A stretch of DNA of 25,120 bases from Actinomycetes bacterium (GCA_023389745.1 JAEWED010000033.1:1-25120), one strand, 5' to 3'; counted from the first letter of the stretch, positions 1-7,198 are shown. Program-made: numbers and translations. Notes: generated by a model from the sequence alone, not told the origin.

Positions 1-178
1 CATCGGCACGGGCATCCACGTCGCGGTGTTCACCACCCTCAACAACGTCGGGTTCCTGCTGGGCCTGCTCGGCGAGGGCGCCTCACGGGTCGTGCAGAAC
101 CTGCTCGGTGCGGTCGTCGCGCTGGTCGTGAACTGGTTCATGAACACGACCTACCTCTGGCGACGCCGCCAGCGCTGA
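1..178 (+). CDS. GtrA-like membrane protein, C-terminal end (5' partial)
   Basis: Frame 2 is open from the window edge to TGA at 176-178 and gives 58 residues. The visible part holds two hydrophobic stretches (around VAVFTTLNNVGFLLGLL and NLLGAVVALVVNWFMN) and ends in a basic tail, TYLWRRRQR. A last helix ending in Asn followed by an aromatic and arginine-rich tail is typical of GtrA-family proteins, which are small four-helix membrane proteins linked to flipping or transfer of lipid-linked sugars. The start and most of the protein lie outside the window, so the family call rests on the tail alone. It converges on the minus-strand gene at 231-782, 52 nt away. Another small polytopic membrane protein is possible. 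Confidence 0.45.
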   Translation, partial: IGTGIHVAVFTTLNNVGFLLGLLGEGASRVVQNLLGAVVALVVNWFMNTTYLWRRRQR

Positions 179-230
179 CCGCAGCACCGACTTCCGCCAC
201 AGCGGCCCGCCGAGCGGTGCGCCGACGCGC

Positions 231-782
231 TCATTCCCGACCGCTCGCGACGCCGAGCGATCCGACGGCGGCGACGACGGCACCGGCGAGCGTCAGCCAG
301 ACACCCGGCCCGGCCGCCACGCGGGCCAGGCCGTCGGGCTCGAACTCCGCGGCGACCGAGGCCAGGTTCCACATGTCGAACAGGGCGACGAGACCCACCA
401 GCACGGAGACGGCGAAGGACGCCGTGGCCGCTCTCCGATCGCGCCGGCGAACGACGAGGAGTGCCGCGACGGCCACTCCCCCTCCGAGAGTGAGCGATCC
501 GTCGCCCTCGATGCCGCGGATCGACAGCACGCCGAGCACCGACTGAACCGTCGCCCACGGCAGGAACGCGCCGACCACGATCAGCGCCGCGCCGATCGTG
601 GCGACCAGGAACATCATCGACGGGCTCCGAGCGGTCGACACGACCGGGTCGGTCAGTTCGATCTCCGCCATCGCCGCGCGGTGCTCCGCCAGATGCTGCT
701 CGTAGCCCGGATGCTGCTCCGGTGGGTACCACCTGCCGTCGGACGCCTTCCACCAACCCGGGCCGTGCTGCGTTCCGCTCAT
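231..782 (-). CDS. Four-helix membrane protein with N-terminal GWW...WYPPE motif
   Basis: 183 residues, function unknown. The ATG at 782 is chosen because GGAAGGGGG lies just upstream; a longer reading of the frame would run back through the tRNA gene. Residues 8-25 are GWWKASDGRWYPPEQHPG, a short Trp/Pro-rich cytoplasmic motif that I associate with many otherwise unrelated membrane proteins of Acidimicrobiia. A soluble Glu/His-rich linker (about 26-52) is followed by four hydrophobic segments at about 54-78, 96-112, 118-142 and 150-178, with an Arg-rich loop (RRRDRR) between the second and third. No catalytic motif is visible. A TACCGT hexamer (complement of 807-812) could be its -10. It is probably monocistronic, between the tRNA and a convergent gene. 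Confidence 0.75.
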   Translation of the reverse strand: MSGTQHGPGWWKASDGRWYPPEQHPGYEQHLAEHRAAMAEIELTDPVVSTARSPSMMFLVATIGAALIVVGAFLPWATVQSVLGVLSIRGIEGDGSLTLGGGVAVAALLVVRRRDRRAATASFAVSVLVGLVALFDMWNLASVAAEFEPDGLARVAAGPGVWLTLAGAVVAAVGSLGVASGRE

Positions 783-806
783 CGGGCCCCCTTCCCTCGG
801 CCGCGC

Positions 807-812
807 ACGGTA
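807..812 (-). promoter_or_regulatory. Possible -10 element for the membrane protein at 231-782
   Basis: Reads TACCGT on the minus strand, which fits the actinobacterial TANNNT pattern. It would give a leader of about 20 nt that includes the GGAAGGGGG ribosome binding site. No clear -35 is seen. Confidence 0.3.
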
Positions 813-874
813 GCGCCCGGCGGTGCGGCCGCGATCGGGCAATGGCAGCAAGCCGGCATCACCCCGGAACGCAC

Positions 875-900
875 GGAACCCCTGCCGAAGCAGGGGTTCC
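875..900 (-). terminator. Perfect 11-bp hairpin just downstream of tRNA-Pro
   Basis: Arms at 875-885 and 890-900 are perfectly complementary around a 4-nt loop (CGAA on the plus strand). The hairpin starts 7 nt after the tRNA 3' end on the minus strand, where a terminator or 3'-processing stop is expected. There is no T-tract, as is common for actinobacterial terminators. The arms are almost palindromic on both strands, so direction rests on position alone. Confidence 0.6.
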
Positions 901-907
901 GGTTCCG

Positions 908-982
908 TCGGGCTGGGGAGATTCGAACTCCCGACCTCCTGACCCCCAGTCAGGCGCGCTAACCAAGCTGCGCCACAGCCCG
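908..982 (-). tRNA. tRNA-Pro(GGG)
   Basis: A 75-nt cloverleaf can be folded by hand. The acceptor stem is CGGGCTG/CAGCCCG and the D stem GCGC/GCGC. The anticodon stem is CCTGA/TCAGG around loop CTGGGGG, giving anticodon GGG (complement of 945-947). The variable loop is AGGTC and the T arm is GGGAG-TTCGAAT-CTCCC. The C1-G72 pair and discriminator A73 match bacterial tRNA-Pro identity elements. The 3' CCA is not encoded, so it must be added after transcription. It reads proline codon CCC and CCU. It stands alone, with a TACAGT -10-like box upstream and an 11-bp hairpin downstream. Confidence 0.95.
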
Positions 983-993
983 TGGGAGGGATC

Positions 994-999
994 ACTGTA
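994..999 (-). promoter_or_regulatory. Probable -10 element of tRNA-Pro
   Basis: Reads TACAGT on the minus strand, 11 nt before the mature tRNA 5' end. TTCGGC lies 18 nt further upstream as a weak -35. Spacing and position fit a housekeeping sigma promoter with a very short 5' leader. Confidence 0.5.
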
Positions 1000-1116
1000 G
1001 CCGAGCGCGGCGAGGGTGCCGAACCGACGTCCGCACTCCAAACCGGCGTTTGACGACCGGGGTGTTCCGGGGAGAATCACCCGTGAACTATCACCCCTTT
1101 TGCTCCTCAAGCGTCG

Positions 1117-1122
1117 TACAGT
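1117..1122 (+). promoter_or_regulatory. Possible -10 element of the polysaccharide operon
   Basis: TACAGT fits TANNNT. No good -35 is seen. If used with the start at 1217 it leaves a leader of roughly 85-90 nt. I could not match that leader to any riboswitch consensus I know. Confidence 0.3.
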
Positions 1123-1216
1123 CGAACCGGGAACTTCCTCGCTGAGGATGAGAACACGGCCGTGCTGGGAGCGGCTGTGGGCAAGGGATCAGATCACCGG
1201 GACGGAGAACACTGGG

Positions 1217-3442
1217 ATGTTCCGTCGAGCCACGTCGACACTCGCTGTCATTGCTGCAGCAATCACATTTGCTCTGCTGGTGCTGGTGGCACGCCACGCA
1301 GACATCTTCGTCGGCCATTCGGTCGAGGAGTCGGACCTCGTCGTCGAGCGTCCGGTCCGCAACCCGCGCCTCGACGGCCTGGGTCCGATGCTGCGGCTCG
1401 TCGACGGCGAGGCGCACTCCCTCGAGATGCCCCGCCGGACCGTCGCGCTCACCTTCGACGACGGCCCCGACCCGGAGTGGACACCCCGGATCGCCGCGAC
1501 CCTGGCACGCCATGGCGTCCCCGGCACGTTCTTCGTCGTCGGGCAATCGGTCGTGCAGCACCCCGAGGTGGTCGCCGACCTGCAGCGCCAGGGTCACGAG
1601 ATCGGCAACCACACCTACACCCATCCGCGGATGGGCACGCTCTCGGACGCGCAGGTCAAACGCCAGATCACGCTGACGCAGCGAGCGGTCGTCGGAGCGA
1701 CCGGCGTCGAGCCCACCGTCTACCGCCCGCCGTACTCGGGCGCGCCGGGCTACCTGCCCGACGACGAGCTCGACGCAGCGCACACGGCCACCGAGAACGG
1801 CCTGCTGCTCGCGCTGTCGAGCCGCAGCGCCCCGGACTTCGACGACACCGTCACGACCGAGGCGCTGCTCGCCGACTCGCTGCCGGCCCTCGGGACCAGC
1901 TCGGTCATCACCCTCCACGACGGTGGCGGCGACCGGAGCAGGACCGTCGAGGTGCTCGACCGCCTCATCCCGGCGCTGAAGGCCAACGGCTACGAGTTCG
2001 TCACCGCGTCCGAGATCGCGGGCACGACGCCCGGCGCCCACCCGACACCCACCGAGCAGGTGCTCGGCACGACGCTCGTGCGGGGCTCCGCTGTCATCGA
2101 CCGCATCACCGACGTGCTCTGGATCGTCGGACTGGTCGTCGTCGGCCTCATGTCGGCCCGGACGGTCGCGCTGCTCGTGATGGCGGTCCGCAACGAACGC
2201 CGTCGCCGCCGCCGCACACTCGACGCCGAGGTGCGTGCGAGCGAGCGCCCGTACCTGCGGCGGCCCGTCACCGTCGTGGTCCCGGCGTACAACGAGCGTG
2301 ACGTCATCGCGAACTCGGTGCGGTCGATCCAGGCCAGCCACCATCCCGACGTCGAGATCATCGTCGTCGACGACGGGTCGACCGACGACACCGCCGGCGC
2401 ACTCGTCGGCGAGGAGTTCGCCTCGGTGCGTGTGGTGCGCCAGCCCAACGGCGGCAAGGCCAAGGCGCTCGACACCGGGATCCGGCTGGCGACCCACGAC
2501 ATCGTCGTCCTGATCGACGGCGACACGCTGCTCGAGACACGGACGCTGACCGAGCTGATCCGCCCCTTCACCGACGACCGCGTCGGAGCGGTCGCCGGCA
2601 ACGCAAGGGTCGGCAACCTGTCGACCCTCGTCGCGAAGATCCAGCACGTCGAGTACACGATCGCCTCGGCGATCGAACGACGGGCCTTCGACGAGCTCGG
2701 CGTCATGCTGTGCGTGCCCGGCGCGGTGGGTGCGTTCCGCCGCCAGGCGGTGATCGAGGTCGGCGGCGTCAGCAGCGACACCCTCGCCGAGGACACCGAC
2801 CTGACCCTCGCCGTGTCCCGTGCCGGGTGGCGCGTGGCGTTCGCACCCGAGGCCCGGGCGTGGACCGAGGTGCCGTCGTCGATGCGCGGGCTGTTCCGCC
2901 AGCGGCTCCGCTGGAACTACGGCATCCTCCAGGCGATCGCGAAGCACCGCGGGGCGATCTACCAGCGCGGCCGGTCGGGACGACCCGGCCGGGTGGTGCT
3001 CCCCTACGTGATCGTCATGGGCTACCTCGCGACGCTCGCCGCGCCGGCGCTCGACCTGCTGCTGCTCATCCAGATCGCCACGGGCTCCCTGACGTGGGCG
3101 ACGGTGGCGCTGTGGGTCGCCGGTCTGGTCTCGACGGTCCTGCTCGGCGTGTTCGGACTGGCCTACGAATCCGAGAAGGTGCGCTGGGCCGCGCTGCTCC
3201 CGGTCCAGCAGCTGCTCTACCGCCAGCTGCTGTACCTCACCGTGTTCAAGGCCATCGGCGCTGCGTTCTCGGGCATCCGTCTGCCGTGGAACAAGCTGGA
3301 GCGGACCGGCGACGTCACCGTCGGCACCGACGCCGCCGTCGTTCAGGACGACGTCGTCATCGATCTGCGGGCGCCTCGTGTCGCCGAGACGGTCGACGAG
3401 GTCCGGGCCGGGTCCGACACACGGATCGAGGAGCAGGTGTGA
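1217..3442 (+). CDS. Bifunctional polysaccharide deacetylase (NodB) / family 2 glycosyltransferase
   Basis: 741 residues. ATG at 1217 is preferred because GGAG sits 9 nt upstream and a signal-anchor helix follows directly (residues 2-27). The extracytoplasmic NodB deacetylase domain (about 75-285) shows TFDDGPDP (79-86, metal-binding D82), the zinc ligands H132 and H136 in HxxxH, RPPY (170-173) and LHDG (H234, D235). A second membrane helix (about 300-325) and an Arg-rich loop lead to a cytoplasmic GT-A domain with PAYNE, DDGSTDD (385-391), DGDT (434-437), EDTD (525-528) and QRLRW (562-566), the processive-synthase set. Three or four C-terminal helices follow. The family polymerises UDP-sugars, often GlcNAc, and exports the chain; the attached NodB domain would de-N-acetylate it outside. 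This fusion is known in Actinobacteria. The exact polymer is not predictable. The stop overlaps the next gene's GTG. Confidence 0.9.
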   Translation: MFRRATSTLAVIAAAITFALLVLVARHADIFVGHSVEESDLVVERPVRNPRLDGLGPMLRLVDGEAHSLEMPRRTVALTFDDGPDPEWTPRIAATLARHGVPGTFFVVGQSVVQHPEVVADLQRQGHEIGNHTYTHPRMGTLSDAQVKRQITLTQRAVVGATGVEPTVYRPPYSGAPGYLPDDELDAAHTATENGLLLALSSRSAPDFDDTVTTEALLADSLPALGTSSVITLHDGGGDRSRTVEVLDRLIPALKANGYEFVTASEIAGTTPGAHPTPTEQVLGTTLVRGSAVIDRITDVLWIVGLVVVGLMSARTVALLVMAVRNERRRRRRTLDAEVRASERPYLRRPVTVVVPAYNERDVIANSVRSIQASHHPDVEIIVVDDGSTDDTAGALVGEEFASVRVVRQPNGGKAKALDTGIRLATHDIVVLIDGDTLLETRTLTELIRPFTDDRVGAVAGNARVGNLSTLVAKIQHVEYTIASAIERRAFDELGVMLCVPGAVGAFRRQAVIEVGGVSSDTLAEDTDLTLAVSRAGWRVAFAPEARAWTEVPSSMRGLFRQRLRWNYGILQAIAKHRGAIYQRGRSGRPGRVVLPYVIVMGYLATLAAPALDLLLLIQIATGSLTWATVALWVAGLVSTVLLGVFGLAYESEKVRWAALLPVQQLLYRQLLYLTVFKAIGAAFSGIRLPWNKLERTGDVTVGTDAAVVQDDVVIDLRAPRVAETVDEVRAGSDTRIEEQV

Positions 3443-4521
3443 GCCCGAGGGATCCCGATCCGGGTCCGGTCTTCGTCGACGACTCGGGCCGGCGCCGCCG
3501 GGTCACCGGCCTGGTCGCCACCATGATCGCCGTCGGAGCGCTCGCGCTGACCGGAGCGCTGGCGTGGGCGGTCTTCTCGAACGCCTCGGTCAGCGTCGCC
3601 AGCGAGGCGTCGACGACCTCGGAACCGAGCCCGGGCGTCGGGCGCACCGCGGCGATGCCCCGGACCGCCCCCGAGCCCGAGGAGCCCTTCGCCGTGGCGA
3701 CCGACGACCCGGTGCCGTCCACGGACCCGTCGACGGTCTGTCGGGTCGTGCACGGCACGGTGTTCAACGACATCGACCTCAACGGGAGCCGCCAACCGGC
3801 GAGCGAGCCGACCGTCGCCGGGGTCGTCGTCGAGCTCACCGACTCCTTCGGTCGAGTGACCGGGACCACCACCGACGCCCAGGGCCGCTACTCGCTGCGG
3901 GTCGAGGCACCTGGACCGTCCCGACTCGAGTTCCGCGGACGTGTCGACGAGTTCGTCGCGACACCCGTCGGCGCCGACGTCGCGCCGTGGGTCTCGTTCC
4001 CCACGGGCGGCTCGGACTGCCAGGTCGACACCAGCGTGATGTGGACCGGCTGGTTCCAGGAGTCGGACACGACGAGCGATGCGGTGACCCGTGAGATCGG
4101 CGACCGGGTGTGGCTCGACCTCGACGGCGACGGCGTGCAGGACCCCGCCGAACCGGGCATCGGCGGGGTCGACCTCGCGCTCGTCGACGCGTCAGGGCGA
4201 CGCGTCGCCACCACCACGACCTCGAACGCCGGCACCTACCGGTTCTCGGGACTGGCGTCGGACCGGCCCTACCGCGTCGTGCTCGCGAACACGACGCCGT
4301 CGGGACCGGGAGCCCTGCAGGGGCTCGAACCCACGACCCGGTGGGTGGGCACCAGCTTCGACGGCACCTCGTTCGTGTCGTGGACCGGCGCCACCCAGCG
4401 GGACTCGGGCCACCACTTCGACGACCATGGCGCCGTGTACGTGCCGGTCGATCCCGACGAGACGGGCGCGAGCGATCACAGCCTCGACCTCGGTTTCCGG
4501 CCGGTCGAGCGCGACGGCTGA
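3439..4521 (+). CDS. Membrane-anchored protein with two SdrD-type B domains
   Basis: 360 residues. The GTG start at 3439 overlaps the previous stop (GTGA) and has GAGGAG 6 nt upstream, so the two genes are translationally coupled. A short basic N-terminus precedes one hydrophobic helix (about 23-47), then a Ser/Thr/Pro/Glu-rich linker (50-100). The first B-type beta-sandwich covers about 103-165 (GTVFNDIDLNG ... DAQGRYSLRV). The second covers about 220-285 (GDRVWLDLDGDGVQDPAEPG ... SNAGTYRFSG), with an Asp-rich loop typical of calcium-binding SdrD repeats. C101 and C194 could form a disulfide. No LPXTG sorting signal is present, so it is held by the N-terminal helix. Coupling to the synthase suggests a role in anchoring, guiding or presenting the polymer, which is inference. 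Confidence 0.8.
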   Translation: MSPRDPDPGPVFVDDSGRRRRVTGLVATMIAVGALALTGALAWAVFSNASVSVASEASTTSEPSPGVGRTAAMPRTAPEPEEPFAVATDDPVPSTDPSTVCRVVHGTVFNDIDLNGSRQPASEPTVAGVVVELTDSFGRVTGTTTDAQGRYSLRVEAPGPSRLEFRGRVDEFVATPVGADVAPWVSFPTGGSDCQVDTSVMWTGWFQESDTTSDAVTREIGDRVWLDLDGDGVQDPAEPGIGGVDLALVDASGRRVATTTTSNAGTYRFSGLASDRPYRVVLANTTPSGPGALQGLEPTTRWVGTSFDGTSFVSWTGATQRDSGHHFDDHGAVYVPVDPDETGASDHSLDLGFRPVERDG

Positions 4522-4538
4522 CCGGCTCAGCTCAGCCG
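4515..4538. terminator. Hairpin carrying both stop codons of a convergent gene pair
   Basis: CGGCTGA (4515-4521) pairs with TCAGCCG (4532-4538) around a 10-nt loop. The plus-strand stop of the SdrD protein lies in the left arm and the minus-strand stop of the small Cys-rich protein in the right arm. It may act as a bidirectional terminator. No T-tract on either side. Confidence 0.4.
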
Positions 4539-4777
4539 AGCAGCCACTGGATGCCCTGGATGGCACGCCAGCCCAGGTAGATCACCACGGCGACGAGCAG
4601 GAGCCAGAAGTGCCACGGCACCTTCGGCTCCGGCTCGTCCTCTCGTGGCGGTGCCGTCGACTGCACGAGCCGTGGCGCGTCCTCGGGGTCCGCGATGTGG
4701 TGCCCCTGGGGGCAGTCACCCTCGGGCGTCAGCGTCGAGGGTGTGTAGAAGCGATCGCAGGGCTCGCACCACGGCAT
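4532..4777 (-). CDS. Small Cys-rich single-pass membrane protein
   Basis: 81 residues from ATG at 4777, 7 nt after the stop of the upstream FKBP lipoprotein gene, so probably the last gene of that operon. The N-terminus MPWCEPCDRFYTP has a CxxC pair (C4, C7). A second Cys (C22) with H25/H26 nearby (CPQGHH) could complete a zinc-ribbon-like site. A charged Pro/Glu linker follows, then one hydrophobic helix near the C-terminus (about 54-72, WHFWLLLVAVVIYLGW). Small proteins of this layout (Cys motif plus a tail helix) are frequent in Actinobacteria and mostly uncharacterised. No Shine-Dalgarno is evident; re-initiation after the FKBP stop is plausible. Function unknown. Confidence 0.7.
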   Translation of the reverse strand: MPWCEPCDRFYTPSTLTPEGDCPQGHHIADPEDAPRLVQSTAPPREDEPEPKVPWHFWLLLVAVVIYLGWRAIQGIQWLLG

Positions 4778-4784
4778 GTCGGTC

Positions 4785-5312
4785 TCAGCTGACCGCGACG
4801 AGGTCGACGGTGAAGACGAGCGCGTCGCCCGGAGCGGGACCGGAGTTGCCGTAGCCGAGCTCCGCGGGGATGACGAGCGTGCGTCGGCCGCCTTCCTTCA
4901 TCCCGACCAGGCCCTCGCCCCAGCCCTGGATGACCTGGTCGAGGCCGAAGGTGATCGGCTCGCCACGCTCCCACGAGGAGTCGAACTCCTCGCCGGACGT
5001 CGCGGCCACACCGACGTAGTGCACGGTCACGGCGTCGCCGGCCTGCACCTCGGCGCCGGTGCCCTCGACGTCGTCGGTGATCACCAACGTCTCGGGGATC
5101 GGCGCAGGTGACATCTCGGGCTTGCCGCGCGCCTCGATCTCCTCGAGGTTCGCGAGCGCCTCGGCGCTGGACCCGGTGTCCGAGCCGGCGTCCGCGGCTG
5201 CCTCGGTGGTCGTCGTGTCGTCGGTGGAGTCGTCGCTGCCGCAGGCCGCGCCGGTGAGCACCAGCACGGACACCGCCGCGACGGCGCCGATCGATCGGGA
5301 GATGCGCTGCAT
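4785..5312 (-). CDS. FKBP-type peptidyl-prolyl isomerase, lipoprotein
   Basis: 175 residues from ATG at 5312, with GGAAGGGG about 10 nt upstream. A signal peptide (MQRISRS, then a hydrophobic core) ends at C24 in LTGAAC, a lipobox-like cleavage site. An Asp/Thr/Ala-rich linker (25-50) follows, typical of exported actinobacterial lipoproteins. The C-terminal FKBP domain shows VHYVG, FDSSW, VIQGWGEGL, GMKEGGRRTLVIP and LGYG, the residues lining the proline-binding pocket and core strands. It should catalyse cis/trans proline isomerisation of exported proteins at the outer face of the membrane. It lies 20 nt downstream of a second, signal-less FKBP gene about 60 % identical by eye over the shared domain, so the pair looks like a duplication split between two compartments. 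Confidence 0.9.
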   Translation of the reverse strand: MQRISRSIGAVAAVSVLVLTGAACGSDDSTDDTTTTEAAADAGSDTGSSAEALANLEEIEARGKPEMSPAPIPETLVITDDVEGTGAEVQAGDAVTVHYVGVAATSGEEFDSSWERGEPITFGLDQVIQGWGEGLVGMKEGGRRTLVIPAELGYGNSGPAPGDALVFTVDLVAVS

Positions 5313-5332
5313 CGTCGATGCCCCTTCCACGC

Positions 5333-5728
5333 TCAGCGCCAGCTCACGTCGACGAGGTCGACGGTGAACAGCAGGGTCTCGTTGGGTGCGATGCCGGCCC
5401 CGGGAGGCGGGTTCGAGCCGTACGCCATGTGGCCGGGGATGACGAGCGTGCGACGGCCGCCGACCTTCATGCCGAGCAGGCCCTGGCTCCACCCCTGGAT
5501 CACGCCGTCGAGCGGGAAGCTGATCGGCGCGCCACGGTCCCAGGACGCGTCGAACTGGGCACCGCTGGAAGCGGAGACGCCGACGTAGTGGGCGGTCACG
5601 GTCGCGCCGGGCGTCACCTCGTCGCCGCTGCCGACCACGTCGTCGGTGATGACCAACTCGGTCACCGGGTCCTGTGCCGCCAAGCTCGGCTTGCCGCGGC
5701 CCTCGATCTCACTGCGTACGTCACTCAT
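5333..5728 (-). CDS. FKBP-type peptidyl-prolyl isomerase, cytosolic
   Basis: 131 residues from ATG at 5728. There is no signal peptide, so it is cytosolic. The whole protein is one FKBP domain: AHYVG, FDASW, VIQGWSQGL, GMKVGGRRTLVIP, MAYG, then a Pro/Gly loop and APNETLLFTVDLVDV. Compared with its downstream paralogue it keeps the longer loop before the last strand (NPPPGAGIAPNE), the canonical FKBP form. No Shine-Dalgarno is seen; instead TACTCT lies 8 nt before the ATG, so translation may be leaderless. The likely operon is this gene, the FKBP lipoprotein, then the small Cys-rich protein. A separate transcript from der is inferred from the promoter-like box. Confidence 0.92.
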   Translation of the reverse strand: MSDVRSEIEGRGKPSLAAQDPVTELVITDDVVGSGDEVTPGATVTAHYVGVSASSGAQFDASWDRGAPISFPLDGVIQGWSQGLLGMKVGGRRTLVIPGHMAYGSNPPPGAGIAPNETLLFTVDLVDVSWR

Positions 5729-5736
5729 GGCGGACC

Positions 5737-5742
5737 AGAGTA
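5737..5742 (-). promoter_or_regulatory. -10 element placed for a leaderless FKBP transcript
   Basis: Reads TACTCT on the minus strand, with 8 nt between it and the ATG at 5728. CGGACA sits 16 nt upstream as a weak -35. Transcription would begin at or next to the start codon. Confidence 0.5.
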
Positions 5743-5796
5743 CGGGACCCGGCCGAGGTGTCCGCACACCGTCGACCGACGATGCGCGGACGGCTC

Positions 5797-7116
5797 TCAG
5801 TCGCCCCGACGGCGGACGCGGAGCTTGATCGGCGTGGCCGGCAGGTCGAACTCCTCGCGGATCTGACGCTCGATGTAGCGCAGGTAGCTCGAGGGGATCG
5901 TCTTGTTGGTGAACAGCGTGAAGGTGGGCGGATCGGTGGCGCCCTGGGTGGCGTAGAGGATGCGTCCGCCGTGCGGCGCGGGCTGCGCCTGCTGGGCGCG
6001 GCGCACCAGCTCGTTCACCTTCCGCGTCGGGACGCGGGTCGAGTACTGGTCGATCGCGCCGGCGAGGGCCGGCAACAGGCGGTGCACTCCCCTGCCGGTC
6101 AACGCCGATCCGCGCAGCACCGGGCTGTCGCCCAGGAAGTGCATCTTGCGGCCCATCTGGTAGAGCACGTCCTTGCGGGCGTCCTCGTCGAGCAGCTCCC
6201 ACTTGTTGAGCAGCACGATGATCGGGCAGCCCGCCGCGTCGATGCGCTCGGCGAGACGCTGGTCCTGGTGCGTGACACCCTCGGTGGCGTCGATCACGAG
6301 CACCGCGACGTTCGCTGTGTCGACCGCCTTGAGCGACCGGACCATCGAGAAGTACTCGGTGCTCTCGTCGATGCGGGACTTGCGGCGCATGCCGGCGGTG
6401 TCGACGAAGCGCAGCGGCCCCACCTCGGTCTCGACGACGGTGTCGACGCTGTCGCGGGTCGTGCCCGGCATGTCGTGCACGACGGCACGGTCCTCGCCGA
6501 TCAGACGGTTGAACAGCGTGGACTTGCCGACGTTGGGGCGGCCGACCAGGGCGACCGAGGTGATCCCGTCGTCGCTGCCGCGACGGTCCTCGTCGTCGGC
6601 CTCGACGGGCTCGGGAAGGTGGCTGACGACCTCGTCGAGCAGGTCACCGGTGTTGCGGCCGTGCAGCGCCGAGATCGGGTGCGGATCGCCGACGCCCAGG
6701 CCGAGCAGCTCCCAGATCAGGGCTTCGTGCTGGTGGTCGTCGACCTTGTTCGCCACCAGGATCACCGGCGCGCTCACCCGGCGGATCAGGTCCGCGACCT
6801 CGGAGTCCTCCTGGGTCACGCCGACGGTGGCGTCCACGACGAACAGGATCACCTGGGCGTCCTTGATCGCCTGCTCGGACTGCAGCGAGACCTTCTTGTC
6901 GAGCGCGTCGCCGCCGGTCATCCAGCCGCCGGTGTCGACCAGCAGGAACTGGTGGCCGAGCCACTCGGCCTCGACCTCCTTGCGGTCGCGCGTCACGCCG
7001 GGCTTTTCCTCGACGATGGCGACGCGCCGGCCCAGGATCCTGTTCATCAGGGTGGACTTGCCCACGTTCGGTCGACCGACGATCGCCACCACGGGCAGGT
7101 CGGCACTGGTGGTCAT
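5797..7116 (-). CDS. der: Ribosome-assembly GTPase Der (EngA)
   Basis: 439 residues, the normal length for Der. ATG at 7116 is chosen for the upstream GGAG (5 nt spacing) and the short N-terminus before the first G domain. Two tandem Era-type GTPase domains are intact. G domain 1 has GRPNVGKS (14-21), DTGG (61-64) and NKVD (123-126). G domain 2 has GRPNVGKS (192-199), DTAG (239-242) and NKWE (304-307). A KH-like domain fills about 350-439. Der binds the 50S subunit and acts late in its maturation. An acidic linker (DDEDRRGSDD, about 174-183) joins the two G domains. Der usually follows cmk or plsC in Actinobacteria; here a plus-strand block of four genes separates them. Confidence 0.98.
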   Translation of the reverse strand: MTTSADLPVVAIVGRPNVGKSTLMNRILGRRVAIVEEKPGVTRDRKEVEAEWLGHQFLLVDTGGWMTGGDALDKKVSLQSEQAIKDAQVILFVVDATVGVTQEDSEVADLIRRVSAPVILVANKVDDHQHEALIWELLGLGVGDPHPISALHGRNTGDLLDEVVSHLPEPVEADDEDRRGSDDGITSVALVGRPNVGKSTLFNRLIGEDRAVVHDMPGTTRDSVDTVVETEVGPLRFVDTAGMRRKSRIDESTEYFSMVRSLKAVDTANVAVLVIDATEGVTHQDQRLAERIDAAGCPIIVLLNKWELLDEDARKDVLYQMGRKMHFLGDSPVLRGSALTGRGVHRLLPALAGAIDQYSTRVPTRKVNELVRRAQQAQPAPHGGRILYATQGATDPPTFTLFTNKTIPSSYLRYIERQIREEFDLPATPIKLRVRRRGD

Positions 7117-7198
7117 GGGGACTCCGATCGGAACGGGCGGGCGTCCCATGGTACCTGGTGCCCCCGGTGGCCCTCCGCAGCGCCGGTGCGAGCGGCTT

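Noticed and set aside
783..995. Upstream extension of the membrane protein through the tRNA gene
   Set aside because: The added residues include GGQEVGSSNLPSPTE, which is what a translated tRNA gene looks like, and the ATG at 782 has a good ribosome binding site.
1016..1216. Earlier start for the deacetylase/synthase
   Set aside because: The extra 67 residues lack hydrophobic or domain features and would precede the signal-anchor helix; the -10-like box lies inside them.
1123..1216. Riboswitch in the leader of the polysaccharide operon (c-di-GMP or c-di-AMP type considered)
   Set aside because: I could not match the conserved core bases of either class by eye.
1091..2947. 618-codon open frame on the minus strand, opposite the deacetylase/synthase
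   Set aside because: It is composition-driven (Arg/Asp/Val-rich, no domains), and the plus-strand frame carries complete catalytic motifs.
2710..3438. Long upstream extension of the SdrD-B protein frame
   Set aside because: The extension is Arg-rich and overlaps the GT2 domain. The GTG at 3439 with GAGGAG and a signal anchor is the real start.
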